In this document: positions 40,759 to 49,568 of the stretch, one piece after another
Position numbering within the stretch: the stretch's first letter is position 1
How the letters are laid out: each line of letters begins with the position of its first letter
Position numbers and translations under genes: made by a program
Origin: an uncultured Bradyrhizobium sp.
Lineage (GTDB): Bacteria; Pseudomonadota; Alphaproteobacteria; Rhizobiales; Xanthobacteraceae
Assembly (NCBI RefSeq): GCF_947648125.1
Contig: NZ_CANSMR010000005.1
Coordinates: forward strand, 1 to 64,000
Length of the DNA: 64,000 bases
Direction: 5' to 3'
Notes under the pieces: generated by a model
What the model saw: only the letters and a program-made list of their open reading frames with translations
The model's database searches: none
What the model was told of the DNA's origin: nothing

Positions 40759-41405
40759 CTGACTGTCTCCTTGGAATGAGAGGCCGCCGGCAACGCAGCG
40801 ATCACCTCCGTGGTTGTCAGGATGGAATGGGCATAGGTCGGGCCATTCAGCTCGTGAGCGGCGTGCATCATGTCGTGCGAGAAGGCGGCGGTGGCATCGC
40901 GCACCAGCGTCACGTGGTAGCCGAGCTCCATCGCGAAGCGGGCGGTCGACTCGATACAGGTGTTGGCCAGCAGCCCGACCACGATCACATGCGTGATGCC
41001 CTTCTGCTTGAGCAGGAAATCGAGATTGGTGTTGGCAAATCCGCTCTGCCCCCAATGCTCCCCGGCGATCAGATCGCCGGGCTTGGGCGCAAAGTCCGGA
41101 TGCCAATCCCCGCCCCATTCGCCGCGCGCAAAGCTATGGCGCTGCATGATCAAGCGCTGGGTTGGATTGGGATGATCCCAATCCTCATAATCGCCCGGCT
41201 CCCAGCGGCGGTGCGGGACGATCACCACCTGGATGCCGGCGGCCCGGACCGCGCCGTCGAGCTGGCGCAGATTGTCGAGCAGCCCGACCTCGTCGGCGAT
41301 CGGCTTGATGCGCGGAAAGACCATGCCGCCCTCGGAGAGGAAATCATTGTAGGGATCGACGAGAAGTAGCGCAGTTCGCTCGCGTGGATAGATGATCTGG
41401 GACAT
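40755..41405 (-). CDS. Isochorismatase-family cysteine hydrolase
   Basis: A 216-residue cysteine hydrolase of the isochorismatase-like fold: catalytic Asp17 (LLVDPYNDF), a lysine at FLLKQKG and the nucleophile Cys150 in GLLANTCIESTARFAMELG. The cis-peptide region VGLLANTC is normal. Such enzymes cleave amides, carbamates or vinyl ethers (nicotinamidase, N-carbamoyl hydrolases). The ATG at 41405 gives the family N-terminus; the longer frame reads through the ribosome site. It overlaps the epoxide-hydrolase gene by 4 bases. Confidence 0.88.
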   Translation of the reverse strand: MSQIIYPRERTALLLVDPYNDFLSEGGMVFPRIKPIADEVGLLDNLRQLDGAVRAAGIQVVIVPHRRWEPGDYEDWDHPNPTQRLIMQRHSFARGEWGGDWHPDFAPKPGDLIAGEHWGQSGFANTNLDFLLKQKGITHVIVVGLLANTCIESTARFAMELGYHVTLVRDATAAFSHDMMHAAHELNGPTYAHSILTTTEVIAALPAASHSKETVR

Positions 41406-41462
41406 CGATCGCTCCTTGGCCATCAGGCGCCAGGTTGGATTTGCTTCAATGACGCGCTCCGT

Positions 41463-42068
41463 TCACTCGGGCAGCGGCTTGCCGGCCTGTTCGCGGACGA
41501 TGTACTCGGCGTACCAATCGGGCCAGTTCGCATCGTGGCCACCGGTCCGCTTCTCGTGCTCGCCATGGGCTGCTGCCGCGCGGCGCAGCGCGGCAGCGAG
41601 ATCGGCCGATGAGGAGAAATTCGTGCTGTTGCCGTCGACCCGCCCGGGCAGGCGTTGCGTCACCTGCTGCAGCAGCCAGACGTTTCCGTCGGGATCGTTG
41701 AACGTGGCGAGCGACCCGTAGCTCGGCCGTTCCGGGTCCGGCCCCTTGATGCGGCCTTTCGCGCCGCGGTGAAACACCTCACTGACATCGGCGCCGCGCG
41801 CGATCAGCTCGGCGCGTGCCGCTTCGATATCATTGACGATCAGGAAGCGCGGCAGCGCGGATCCCGAGCCGAGATGGATCGAGGTCGGCGAACCCGGCGG
41901 CGTCAGTTGCACGGCGCGCGAACCATCGGGCCTGACGAAGTCGGCATCAAGCCGCCAGCCCAGGTCCTGATAAAAACGCTTGGCGCGGTCGACATCCGAG
42001 ACCGGAATGACGACGACTTCGAGCTTCAAATCGACTTTGGCCGCTGTCGGCCCCTGTTCGGTGGTCAT
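41463..42068 (-). CDS. VOC-family (glyoxalase-like) protein
   Basis: A 201-residue VOC-fold protein: KLEVVVIPVSDVDRAKRFYQ with DLGWRLDADF, then SIHLGSG, a central FLIVNDIEAARAEL and FNDPDGNVWLLQQV, the last with a typical metal-ligand or substrate region. A C-terminal extension of about 60 residues (HGEHEKRTGGHDANWPDWYA) is odd for a simple glyoxalase fold. First gene of the minus-strand cluster, directly facing the HxlR gene across the operator. Substrate unknown. Confidence 0.85.
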   Translation of the reverse strand: MTTEQGPTAAKVDLKLEVVVIPVSDVDRAKRFYQDLGWRLDADFVRPDGSRAVQLTPPGSPTSIHLGSGSALPRFLIVNDIEAARAELIARGADVSEVFHRGAKGRIKGPDPERPSYGSLATFNDPDGNVWLLQQVTQRLPGRVDGNSTNFSSSADLAAALRRAAAAHGEHEKRTGGHDANWPDWYAEYIVREQAGKPLPE

Positions 42069-42138
42069 GGCTCGCTCCTTGGTGATGACAGACCGGCCCA
42101 TCAACGGCCCATTGCATTTGCGACGCTGCCGGGCCATA

Positions 42139-42159
42139 TTGCTATGAAAATCATAGTAA
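42139..42159. promoter_or_regulatory. Operator in the HxlR/VOC divergent gap
   Basis: Arms TTGCTATGA (42139-42147) and TCATAGTAA (42151-42159), matching at 8 of 9 positions, with an AAA centre. It lies in the only divergent gap of the cluster, 22 bases before the HxlR start, in an A/T-richer tract. A dimer of the adjacent HxlR protein is the likely binder. Confidence 0.7.
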
Positions 42160-42181
42160 CAAGCCGGATGAAGAAAACGTG

Positions 42182-42688
42182 ATGACCAAAATGAAGGACA
42201 ACACGGCTGACCAAACGCTGTGCCCTGTCGCTCGCGCCGAAACCGTTGTGGGCGACCGCTGGACAGTACTTGTTCTGCGCGAACTGTTCGCGCGGAATCA
42301 TCGCTTCGAGGAGATCCAGGCGCAGTCCGGCGGCACGCCGCAGATGATCACGGCACGGCTGAAAAAGCTGGAAGCGGACGGTCTGGTGACCCGGCGCGTC
42401 TACAACAAGCGCCCGTTGCGCCACGAGTATCACCTCACCGAGAAGGGCGAAGCGTTTTTTCCGGTGCTGATGGCGCTGCGCGCCTGGGGCGAGACCTGGT
42501 GCAAGTCACCGCGGGAAGGCCGCGCAATGAACTACACCCATCTCGTCTGCGGCAAGCCCGCCGGGCTCGGTCCGGTCTGCGAGTCCTGCGGCGAGCCGGT
42601 CCGCCGCGCCGATATGGTGGGCGAGCGGACGCCGAAATATCAAAGAGAGCGCGATGCGCGCTGGGAGGCCTTCAAGGCGACCCGCTGA
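42182..42688 (+). CDS. HxlR-family regulator
   Basis: A 168-residue protein with an HxlR winged helix: LCPVARAETVVGDRWTVLVL, FEEIQAQSGGTPQMITARLK and EADGLVTRRVYNKRPLRHEY. A C-terminal tail holds four cysteines (HLVCGKPAGLGPVCESCGEP and one more upstream), which could bind a metal or act as a redox switch. The ATG at 42182 is chosen; a GTG one codon earlier is possible. Likely controls the divergent VOC, cysteine-hydrolase, epoxide-hydrolase and ABM genes. Confidence 0.9.
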   Translation: MTKMKDNTADQTLCPVARAETVVGDRWTVLVLRELFARNHRFEEIQAQSGGTPQMITARLKKLEADGLVTRRVYNKRPLRHEYHLTEKGEAFFPVLMALRAWGETWCKSPREGRAMNYTHLVCGKPAGLGPVCESCGEPVRRADMVGERTPKYQRERDARWEAFKATR

Positions 42689-42800
42689 ATTCCCCGACGC
42701 CGCCGGCGCAAGCGGACGATGCGAGAGCATTCGCACCGTCGCAGCGTCTCGATCACACGGGGCCGATCCGGCCGAGCCCCGCATAGCACAGGAGACCACT

Positions 42801-43184
42801 ATGCCATTCGTTCGTATCGACCTGAAGCGCGGCAAGTCCGCCGAGTATCGCAAGACGCTGGGCGAGATCGTCTACAAGGCGATGCGCGAGGTGATCAACG
42901 TGCCCGAGAACGACAAGTTTCAGGTCATTACCGAGCACGACCGCGGCGACCTCAACTACGCCGACAACTATCTCGGCAACAGCTACAGCGACGATCTCGT
43001 CTTGATCCAGATCACGCTGAATGCGGGGCGTACGGTCGAGATGAAGAAGGCGTTCTACAAGCGGATCGTTGATGATTTCCAGAGCCAGCTGCAGGGACGC
43101 CCGGACGATATCTTCATCAACCTGGTCGAGGTCGCCAAGGAAAACTGGTCGTTCGGCAACGGCATCGCACAGTACGCGAGCTGA
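42801..43184 (+). CDS. Tautomerase-family protein
   Basis: A 127-residue protein beginning MPFVRIDLKRGKSAEYRK, so that Pro becomes the N-terminal residue after Met removal, as needed for the catalytic base of 4-oxalocrotonate-type tautomerases. It has LVLIQITLNAGRTVEMKKAF and the C-terminal FINLVEVAKENWSFGNG typical of the Tautomerase_2 group. The ATG at 42801 follows AGGAGACC. It follows the HxlR gene by 112 bases and precedes the beta-lactamase. Its natural substrate is unknown. Confidence 0.88.
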   Translation: MPFVRIDLKRGKSAEYRKTLGEIVYKAMREVINVPENDKFQVITEHDRGDLNYADNYLGNSYSDDLVLIQITLNAGRTVEMKKAFYKRIVDDFQSQLQGRPDDIFINLVEVAKENWSFGNGIAQYAS

Positions 43185-43312
43185 ACGCGGAACAGGCATG
43201 CGCCGGACAGGCAGCGGCATGTCCGGCGCCCTGCCGTCCGTGGCTTGCGATCGGCGTTGCCGACACGCATAGTGCGCCCCGTGCGCGAACAACAACAATT
43301 AGGGAGGCAACG

Positions 43313-44200
43313 ATGAGGACGATCGCAGCCGTGCTGTGCGCGCTCGCGCTGATCGCAACCGGTGCGCAAGCGCAGACGCTCAAGGATTTCATGGCTGTTG
43401 TCATGAAGAAATGGACCGCGCCGTTCGAACCGTTCGAGCTGGTCGACAATATCTACTACGTCGGCACTGACGGGATCGCGGTCTACATCATCAAGACGTC
43501 GCAAGGGCTGATCCTGATGGATACGGCGATGCAGCAGTCGACCGGCATGATCAAGGACAACATCGCCAAGCTCGGCTTCAAGGAAGGCGACATCAAGATC
43601 ATCCTCAACACCCACGCCCATCTCGACCACACCGGCGGCTTTGCCGAGATCAAACAGGAGACCGGCGCGCAGCTGATCGCCGGCGAGCGCGACAAGCCGC
43701 TGCTCGAGGGCGGCTATTATCCGGGCGACGAGAGCAACGCCGATCTTGCTTTTGCGCCGGTCAAGGTCGACCGCACCGTCAAGGAAGGCGACAAGGTGAC
43801 GCTCGGCGACGTGACGCTGACCGCGCACACCACACCCGGCCATTCGCCCGGCTGCACCAGCTGGGAGATGACGGTGAAGGACGGCAATCAGCAGCGCAAC
43901 GTGCTGTTCTTCTGCAGCGGAACGGTGGCGCTGAACCGGCTGGTCGGCCGCCCGACCTATCCCGGCATTGTCGACGACTACCGCTCGACCTTCGCCAAGG
44001 TCGAGGCGATGAAGGTCGACGTGCTGCTCGGGCCGCATCCTGAGGTCTACGACATGCAGGCCAAGCGCGCACAGATGAAGGACGGCGCGCCCAATCCGTT
44101 CGTCAAGCCGGGCGAAAACGCCACCTATGTGGCCGGGCTCGAGCAGGATTTCGACAAACAACTCGCCAAGCAGACCGCCGCACTGCAGAAGGCCAATTAG
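43313..44200 (+). CDS. blaBJP: Subclass B3 metallo-beta-lactamase, BJP-1-like
   Basis: A 295-residue periplasmic MBL-fold protein. The signal peptide ends ATGAQAQ, followed by TLKDFMAVVMKKWTAPFEPF. The zinc motif is HAHLDH (His101, His103, Asp105, His106), with HSPG after it (TTPGHSPGCTS) and GPHPEVY near the C-terminus. Sequence style and length agree almost word for word with my recollection of BJP-1 from Bradyrhizobium japonicum, a class B3 enzyme hydrolysing penicillins, cephalosporins and carbapenems. Percent identity is not measured. The next gene is a benzoylformate decarboxylase; no regulator of the AmpR type is adjacent. Confidence 0.9.
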   Translation: MRTIAAVLCALALIATGAQAQTLKDFMAVVMKKWTAPFEPFELVDNIYYVGTDGIAVYIIKTSQGLILMDTAMQQSTGMIKDNIAKLGFKEGDIKIILNTHAHLDHTGGFAEIKQETGAQLIAGERDKPLLEGGYYPGDESNADLAFAPVKVDRTVKEGDKVTLGDVTLTAHTTPGHSPGCTSWEMTVKDGNQQRNVLFFCSGTVALNRLVGRPTYPGIVDDYRSTFAKVEAMKVDVLLGPHPEVYDMQAKRAQMKDGAPNPFVKPGENATYVAGLEQDFDKQLAKQTAALQKAN

Positions 44201-44290
44201 CAGCCACTGCGAAATGTCGTCCCGTCATCCCCGCGCAAATTTCAGCCGTTGCCGCGGCAACTATGGGTGCAGCGCGGCTTGACATCGCAA

Positions 44291-44316
44291 GGCAATCCAT
44301 CGAGAGGTGGATTGCC
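44291..44316 (+). terminator. Hairpin after the beta-lactamase gene
   Basis: Arms GGCAATCCA (44291-44299) and TGGATTGCC (44308-44316) with an eight-base loop, followed by TTTCCGCTTTT. It could terminate the lactamase transcript, though it also resembles a dispersed palindrome. Confidence 0.5.
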
Positions 44317-44375
44317 TTTCCGCTTTTGCCGCCCGCAATGACGGAACGTAACAAGATAGAAATGGGAGCCGCCCG

Positions 44376-46004
44376 ATGTCCTCGCGCAAACCGGCCGCCG
44401 GCAAAAGCAAGACCGTCACCGTCAAGGACGCCACCTTCGGCCTCCTGCGCGCGTGGGGCATCAAGAAGGTATTCGGCAATCCCGGCTCGACCGAGCTGCC
44501 GTTCCTGAGCGACTGGCCCGACGACATCGACTACGTGCTCGGCCTGCAGGAGGCCTCCGTCGTCGGCATGGCCGACGGCTATGCGCTGGCGACGCGCAAT
44601 GCAGGCTTCGTCAACCTGCATTCGGCGGCCGGCGTCGGCAATGCGCTCGGTAACATCTACAACGCCTATCGTAACCAGACCCCGCTGGTGATCACCGCCG
44701 GACAGCAGGCGCGCTCGATCATGCCGCTGCAGGCATTCCTCTATGCCGAACGCGCCTCCGAATTCCCGCGGCCTTACGTGAAATTCGCGGTCGAACCGGC
44801 CCGCGCCGAGGACGTGCCGGCCGCGATCGCGCGCGCCTATTATGTCGCGATGCAGCCGCCTTGCGGGCCGACCTTCGTCTCGGTGCCGATCGACGACTGG
44901 GCGCATGCGACGCAGCCGCTCGACGCGCGCCAGGTCAGCCGCGAGGTCGGCCCTGATGCGGCCGCGATGCGGGCGCTGGCCGCCGCGCTCGGCGAGGCCA
45001 AGCGTCCTGCCCTCGTCGTCGGCCCCGCCGTCGATCGCGCCGAGGCTGTCGATCTCATGGTTAAGGTCGCAGAGAAAACGAAGGCCGCGGTCTGGGTCAG
45101 CCCGTTCTCGGCGCGCTGCTCATTCCCCGAGCGGCATCCGCAATTTGCCGGCTTCCTGCATGCCGCACCGGGCCAGCTCTCCGATGCGCTGCGCGATCAC
45201 GATCTCGTCGTCGTGGTCGGCGCGCCGGTCTTCACTTTCCATGTCGAGGGCCATGCTGCGATCTTCGACGGCGCGACAACGATCTTCCAGATCACCGACG
45301 ATCCCGATGCCGCCGCGATGACGCCCACCGGCCACAGCATCGTCGCGACCATGAAGCCGGCGCTGACGGCACTGCTGGAGATGCTGCCCGAGAGCGGGCG
45401 CACCGCTCCAGCGGGCCGCGTGCTGCCGCCGGTGCCCGCGACCGGCGACCCGATCCCCGCCGAATATGCGCTGCATGCACTCTCGGCCGCGATGGGACCC
45501 CACGATGCGCTGGTCGAGGAGGTGCCGTCGCATCGCCCGCTGATGCAGAAGGCGATGCCGATGCGCGGCCAGGACAGTTTCTACACCATGGCGAGCGGCG
45601 GCCTCGGCTACAGCCTGCCGGCCGCGGTCGGCATGGCACTCGGCCGCCACGAGGGGCGCACGGTCTGCCTGATCGGCGACGGCTCGGCGATGTATTCGAT
45701 CCAGGCGCTGTGGACCGCCGCGCAACGCAAGCTGCCGCTGACGGTCGTCGTGATGAACAATTCCGGCTACGGCGCGATGCGCTCGTTCAGCCAGGTGATG
45801 CAGGTGCGCAACGTGCCGGGCCTCGACTTGCCCGGCATCGATTTCGTCAAGCTCGCGGAAGGCATGGGCTGCGATGCAGTGCGGGTGACGAAGTCGGCCG
45901 AGCTTCCGGGCGCCTACAAGCGCGCGCTGTCGCATCACGGCGCCAGCCTGATCGAGGTGATGGTCGATTCCGCGGTGCCGCTGCTCTACGCGCAGAAGAG
46001 CTGA
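44376..46004 (+). CDS. mdlC: Benzoylformate decarboxylase-like ThDP enzyme
   Basis: A 542-residue ThDP-dependent enzyme closely resembling Pseudomonas benzoylformate decarboxylase, which makes benzaldehyde from benzoylformate in the mandelate pathway. Visible residues: Ser38 in FGNPGSTELPF, Glu59 in LGLQEASVVG, His82 in NLHSAAG, the His of TFHVEG and the ThDP motif GDGSAMYSIQALW ending VVMNN. These cover the Ser-His-His set of BFD. No mandelate racemase or dehydrogenase is adjacent, so the substrate could be another aryl-2-oxo acid. The start has GGGAG upstream. Confidence 0.83.
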   Translation: MSSRKPAAGKSKTVTVKDATFGLLRAWGIKKVFGNPGSTELPFLSDWPDDIDYVLGLQEASVVGMADGYALATRNAGFVNLHSAAGVGNALGNIYNAYRNQTPLVITAGQQARSIMPLQAFLYAERASEFPRPYVKFAVEPARAEDVPAAIARAYYVAMQPPCGPTFVSVPIDDWAHATQPLDARQVSREVGPDAAAMRALAAALGEAKRPALVVGPAVDRAEAVDLMVKVAEKTKAAVWVSPFSARCSFPERHPQFAGFLHAAPGQLSDALRDHDLVVVVGAPVFTFHVEGHAAIFDGATTIFQITDDPDAAAMTPTGHSIVATMKPALTALLEMLPESGRTAPAGRVLPPVPATGDPIPAEYALHALSAAMGPHDALVEEVPSHRPLMQKAMPMRGQDSFYTMASGGLGYSLPAAVGMALGRHEGRTVCLIGDGSAMYSIQALWTAAQRKLPLTVVVMNNSGYGAMRSFSQVMQVRNVPGLDLPGIDFVKLAEGMGCDAVRVTKSAELPGAYKRALSHHGASLIEVMVDSAVPLLYAQKS

Positions 46005-46023
46005 GTGGCGAGAAGGCCGATCC

Positions 46024-46107
46024 GTAGGATGGGTAGAGCGCAGCGAAACCCATCATCCGCGCCGCGGATGCAAATTGATGGGTTTCGCTTCGCTCTACCC
46101 ATCCTAC
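46024..46107. repeat. Inverted repeat of the GTAGGATGGGTAGAGCG family
   Basis: Thirty-two-base arms (46024-46055 and 46076-46107) match at 31 of 32 positions. A short loop contains CGCCGCGGATG. It lies between mdlC and the convergent HpaB-family gene and could stop both transcripts. Confidence 0.85.
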
Positions 46108-46111
46108 AAGA

Positions 46112-47659
46112 CTACGACGAGAGTACGTGTTGTTGCTCCAGCGCCCGCTCTAACGGCGCCGGCACCTCGCAGCCGGTTGCGCAGCAGCGGCCGGGCTGCT
46201 TCGACACCCGCTGTCCCTCGTCGACGAGACCGCGGCCGAGCAGATTCTCGACCAGTTCGGCCTTCTCCATGACAGGATAGTTGCGCCAGATCTCGCGCTT
46301 CATCGCCTCCGGCGAGCCGCCGCCATGCAACGAGATCACCGAGTACCAGCCGGCTTCGTGCGAGACCGTGAGATCCTCGATCAGCCGCGCCACCTCGGCG
46401 CGCTGCTCGGCCGGAATGTCCGGCCGTCCGCCCATCACGGCGGCGAGCGAGGCGCGCGTCTCCGGATTGTGGTCCTCGTCGGGCCCCGGCAGCGCGACGA
46501 TCAACCCGCCGGAGACGTAATGTGCGACACGATGCATGTCGTAGATCTTGGTCGCCAGCAGCAGCTTCCCGATGTTGGAGAATACCGCATCCGGCATCAC
46601 CGAGCCGGCCGGATCCCTGGTGCAGTAGACCGAGGAGGCGACGCCGCAGGCATAGAAGCTCTCGGTGATGGTGATCAGCTCGACCATCGCCTCGCGGATA
46701 TGCGCATGCTTCTCGGCATCGAGGCCGTTGGCCTCGATCATCAGCGCGCCGGCGCCGATCAAAAGATCGCCGAAGCCGGCGCGCGCACCGATGCAGGAAT
46801 GCCGGTGATGCGTGGCGTAGGACGTGGTGAGGAAACCGCCTTCCTCGGTCTCGCCGGCGAGGAAGACACGGTCATGCGGCACGAACACGTCGTCGAAGAT
46901 CACGACGCCGACCGACTGGCCATACTTCGCCGAGAATTTCGCCGCTGCATCGCCAGGCCGGCCCGCGGGGCGCGCGACGATGGTGACGCCGGGCGCATCA
47001 ACCGGCACCGCACAGCAGACCGCAAAATCCCTGTCATCGGGCACATGGGTGCGGCACGGCATCACAAGGAATTCGTGCATGTAGGGCGCGCCGGTCACGA
47101 TCGCCTTGGTGCCGCGGATCACGATGCCGTCGGGGCGGCGCTCCTTGATGTGAACATAGACGTCCGGGTTGGCTTGCAGGCCCGGGCGCTTGGAGCGATC
47201 GCCCTTCGCATCGGTCATGGCGACGCCGAGCGTCAGATCCTGGTCCTGCACCTCGTGCAGATAGTTGAGGAAGCGCTGGCTGTAGTCGGTGCCGCGGCGA
47301 TCGTCGGTCAGCTTGGTCGCCTGATAGAGGCCGTTGAGCGCATCATGGGTGAGATAGCGCTGGGCGCAGCCCGATGTCCTGCACACCAGACGCACCGCCT
47401 CGAGCTTGTAGAGCAGGTCCTGCGAGCTCTCATTGATGTGGAGCATGCGGTTGACGGTCTTGCCCGAAGTGCCCTGCCGCGCCGTCATGATCGGCGCATG
47501 CTCGGGCCGGTGCGCGAAATCGTAGGTCACGCCGACACCGGCGACGCCCGGCGCCAGCAACGGCTCGTCGGCGACGCTCGCCACCGCCGCGCCGTTGACG
47601 AACACCCGCGGCTTGTAGCGGCGCAGGGATTCCCGGTAGTCCGCGGCCGTCATCAGCAT
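46112..47659 (-). CDS. 4-hydroxyphenylacetate 3-hydroxylase (HpaB) family protein
   Basis: A 515-residue protein of the HpaB/4-hydroxybutyryl-CoA-dehydratase superfamily, with an N-terminal hydroxylase domain (TAADYRESLRRYKPRVFVNG), a middle beta domain (GIVIRGTKAIVTGAPYMHE) and a C-terminal helical part (HRHSCIGARAGFGDLLIGAG). Positions that in the dehydratase hold the Fe-S ligands appear to be Cys, Tyr, His and Ala here (CAQRY and HRHSCIGAR), so the iron-sulfur-type enzyme is unlikely and an FADH2-dependent monooxygenase is preferred. No flavin reductase (HpaC) is beside it. Divergent TetR gene likely controls it. Confidence 0.82.
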   Translation of the reverse strand: MLMTAADYRESLRRYKPRVFVNGAAVASVADEPLLAPGVAGVGVTYDFAHRPEHAPIMTARQGTSGKTVNRMLHINESSQDLLYKLEAVRLVCRTSGCAQRYLTHDALNGLYQATKLTDDRRGTDYSQRFLNYLHEVQDQDLTLGVAMTDAKGDRSKRPGLQANPDVYVHIKERRPDGIVIRGTKAIVTGAPYMHEFLVMPCRTHVPDDRDFAVCCAVPVDAPGVTIVARPAGRPGDAAAKFSAKYGQSVGVVIFDDVFVPHDRVFLAGETEEGGFLTTSYATHHRHSCIGARAGFGDLLIGAGALMIEANGLDAEKHAHIREAMVELITITESFYACGVASSVYCTRDPAGSVMPDAVFSNIGKLLLATKIYDMHRVAHYVSGGLIVALPGPDEDHNPETRASLAAVMGGRPDIPAEQRAEVARLIEDLTVSHEAGWYSVISLHGGGSPEAMKREIWRNYPVMEKAELVENLLGRGLVDEGQRVSKQPGRCCATGCEVPAPLERALEQQHVLSS

Positions 47660-47701
47660 GACGCTTCTCCCTTGCTCATTTTTTTTAATGCTGTTAAATT
47701 A

Positions 47702-47716
47702 TCTAACACCGTTAGA
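47702..47716. promoter_or_regulatory. TetR operator
   Basis: Perfect palindrome with arms TCTAAC and GTTAGA around ACC, in the 81-base divergent gap. It is 25 bases from the TetR ATG and 43 from the HpaB-family start, well placed to block both promoters. A looser GTTA...TAAC pair overlaps on its left. Confidence 0.78.
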
Positions 47717-47740
47717 ATTGAGTCAAGAACGGATTCGCCG

Positions 47741-48361
47741 ATGCAGACGCGCGAGAGCAGGAAGGAAGCGGTCAGCCGTCACAAGCGGGAGCTGATCCTC
47801 GATGCGGCGCGCAGCGTGTTCGCCGAGGAAGGGCTCGAGGGCGCAAGCCTGCGGGCAATCGCGACGCGGGCCGGCTACACCCCGGCGGCGCTGTATTTCC
47901 ACTTCGATTCAAAGGAAGCGATCTATGCCGAGGTGCTGCGGCAATCGCTGGCCTCGCTCGGCGAAGCCGTCAGCGCGGCGGTCGCGACGACGCGCGGCGC
48001 CAGACAGAGGCTGCACGCCGCCGGCATGGGCTTCTTCCGGTACTATGCGGACCATCCGCGCGACCTCGATCTCGGCTTCTATTTGTTCCGCGGCGGCATG
48101 AAGCCGGCCGGGCTCGGCCATGCGCGCGACCACGAGCTGAACGCCGCGCTGGAGGCCGCGCTGCATCCGATCGCCGAAGCCGCCGAGGCGCTCGGCGCGT
48201 CCAGGCAGAAGGCGAACACGGTGATGGTGGACTGCTTTGCGCACGCGACCGGCCTGCTGCTTTTGCTGCACACCGGCCGCATCAGGATGTTCGGCGCCTC
48301 TGCGCCCGATCTGATGGACGCCTATCTGCGCGACAGAATCGCGCAGCTCGGCAAGGGATGA
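47741..48361 (+). CDS. TetR-family regulator
   Basis: A 206-residue protein with an N-terminal TetR helix-turn-helix (ILDAARSVFAEEGLEGASLR, then RAGYTPAALYFHFDSKEAIY) and a C-terminal ligand domain with HATGLLLLLHTGRIRMF. Start at 47741 is set by the position of the DNA-binding domain; a longer frame through the divergent gene is a shadow. It is divergent from the HpaB-family gene, with a palindromic operator in between. Confidence 0.9.
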   Translation: MQTRESRKEAVSRHKRELILDAARSVFAEEGLEGASLRAIATRAGYTPAALYFHFDSKEAIYAEVLRQSLASLGEAVSAAVATTRGARQRLHAAGMGFFRYYADHPRDLDLGFYLFRGGMKPAGLGHARDHELNAALEAALHPIAEAAEALGASRQKANTVMVDCFAHATGLLLLLHTGRIRMFGASAPDLMDAYLRDRIAQLGKG

Positions 48362-48396
48362 GGCCGCCTCACGTGAGGATGGCATCGGCGGAAGGG

Positions 48397-48595
48397 TTCC
48401 CTCCCCCTTGTGGGGGTCCGAGGCGAGCGAAGCTCGTTCTCGAGGTTAGGGAGAGGGGTGCCACACGGGTGCTCTCGATTGTGTCTTAACGACACGCGAG
48501 CGAAGTTGCGATAGCGACGCTTCGATCAGCGATTTCGCCCGGGGCCACCCCTCACCCCACCCTCTCCCACAAGGGGAGAGGGAGCCCGACTAGCG
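48397..48595. repeat. CTCTCCC-family intergenic repeat
   Basis: It opens TTCCCTCCCCCTTGTGGG and closes AAGGGGAGAGGGAGCC, with GGGGCCACCCCTC inside. It is a member of the family at 16280 and 28419. It fills the gap between the TetR and SDR genes, which converge here. Confidence 0.8.
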
Positions 48596-48632
48596 TACTC
48601 GCCTCACATGAGCGACGCACATTCCCTAGCGG

Positions 48633-49427
48633 TCACTTCCCCTGCGCTTCCCGCATCTTGGCCTGGATCTTGGCCATGCCGCCGATCCAGCGGTCGTAGT
48701 TCTCGGTCTTCTTGCGCATGTAGCCGAGCACCTGCGGGTGCGGCAGGATCAGGAAAGTCTCCTGCTCGATGCCCTTGAGCGCATCCTGTGCGACCTGCTC
48801 CGCCGTGAGATCGCCGTCGCCGGATTGCGGGCCCTTCGGGATCGAACGCAGCATGTTGGTGTCGACGCCCTGTGGGCAGAGGATCGAGACCTTGATGTTG
48901 TCGGCGCGATGCGAGATCGCGAGGTTTTCCGCAAAGCCGACCGCGGCGTGCTTGGTGGTCGAATAGGCCGGGCTGCCGACCTGCGACAGCAGGCCCGCGG
49001 CAGAGATCGTGTTGAGGAAGTAGCCGCCGCCGCGCGCCTTCATGCGCGGCACCAGATGCCGGGCGGCGTAGACATGCGCCATCACATGGATCGCCCAGCT
49101 CCGAGACCACGGCTCGTCCGAGGTGCCGCCGGCATTTTTCGACAGCGGGTCGAAGCCGCCGCCGATGCCGGCGTTGGAGCAGAACAGCGCGATCGGGCCG
49201 AACATGCGCTCGGTCTCGTCGATCACGTGCAGGATGTTCTTCTCCTGTCCGACATCGCATTTGAACGCGGCGCCGCCGACCGAGGCCGCGACCTTCTCGG
49301 CCGCCGCATGATCGAGGTCGACCACCACGACCTTGGATGCACCCGCGGCGTGGAACGCCTCGCACAGCGCCTTGCCGATGCCATTGCCACCGCCGGTGAC
49401 CACCACGACCTTACCTGCCACCTGCAT
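48633..49427 (-). CDS. Short-chain dehydrogenase/reductase
   Basis: A 264-residue classical SDR: cofactor motif TGGGNGIG (11-18), NAG in SNAGIGG, catalytic Ser142 and Tyr155-x3-Lys159 (YSTTK). The acidic residue in VVVVDLDH after strand 2 favours NAD(H). Starting at the ATG at 49427 leaves GGGAGG six bases upstream; the in-frame ATG at 49433 is possible but would have almost no spacing. The C-terminus ([18 protein letters not shown]) is longer than in typical SDRs. Substrate unknown. Confidence 0.88.
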   Translation of the reverse strand: MQVAGKVVVVTGGGNGIGKALCEAFHAAGASKVVVVDLDHAAAEKVAASVGGAAFKCDVGQEKNILHVIDETERMFGPIALFCSNAGIGGGFDPLSKNAGGTSDEPWSRSWAIHVMAHVYAARHLVPRMKARGGGYFLNTISAAGLLSQVGSPAYSTTKHAAVGFAENLAISHRADNIKVSILCPQGVDTNMLRSIPKGPQSGDGDLTAEQVAQDALKGIEQETFLILPHPQVLGYMRKKTENYDRWIGGMAKIQAKMREAQGK

Positions 49428-49456
49428 GGCCATCCTCCCGATATCTTGATTTCAGG

Positions 49457-49534
49457 GCATGATCCGGACGCCGGTCTCATGCTCGAGCGAAGAGCAACCA
49501 TGATAGCGCATCTTTCGCCGATGCATGATCTTTT
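49457..49534. repeat. Rhizobial intergenic element
   Basis: It starts GCATGATCCGGACGCCGGTC and ends with GCATGATCTTTT, carrying the GCATGATC ends seen in the 1015-1082 element. It lies upstream of the SDR gene. Confidence 0.5.
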
Positions 49535-49568
49535 CGAGAGCCGGCCCGGCCTGGTGCCGGCGGACCGC

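Noticed and set aside
46325-48361. A 678-codon open frame on the plus strand
   Set aside because: All but its last part is antisense to the HpaB-family gene; only the TetR segment from 47741 is a real protein.
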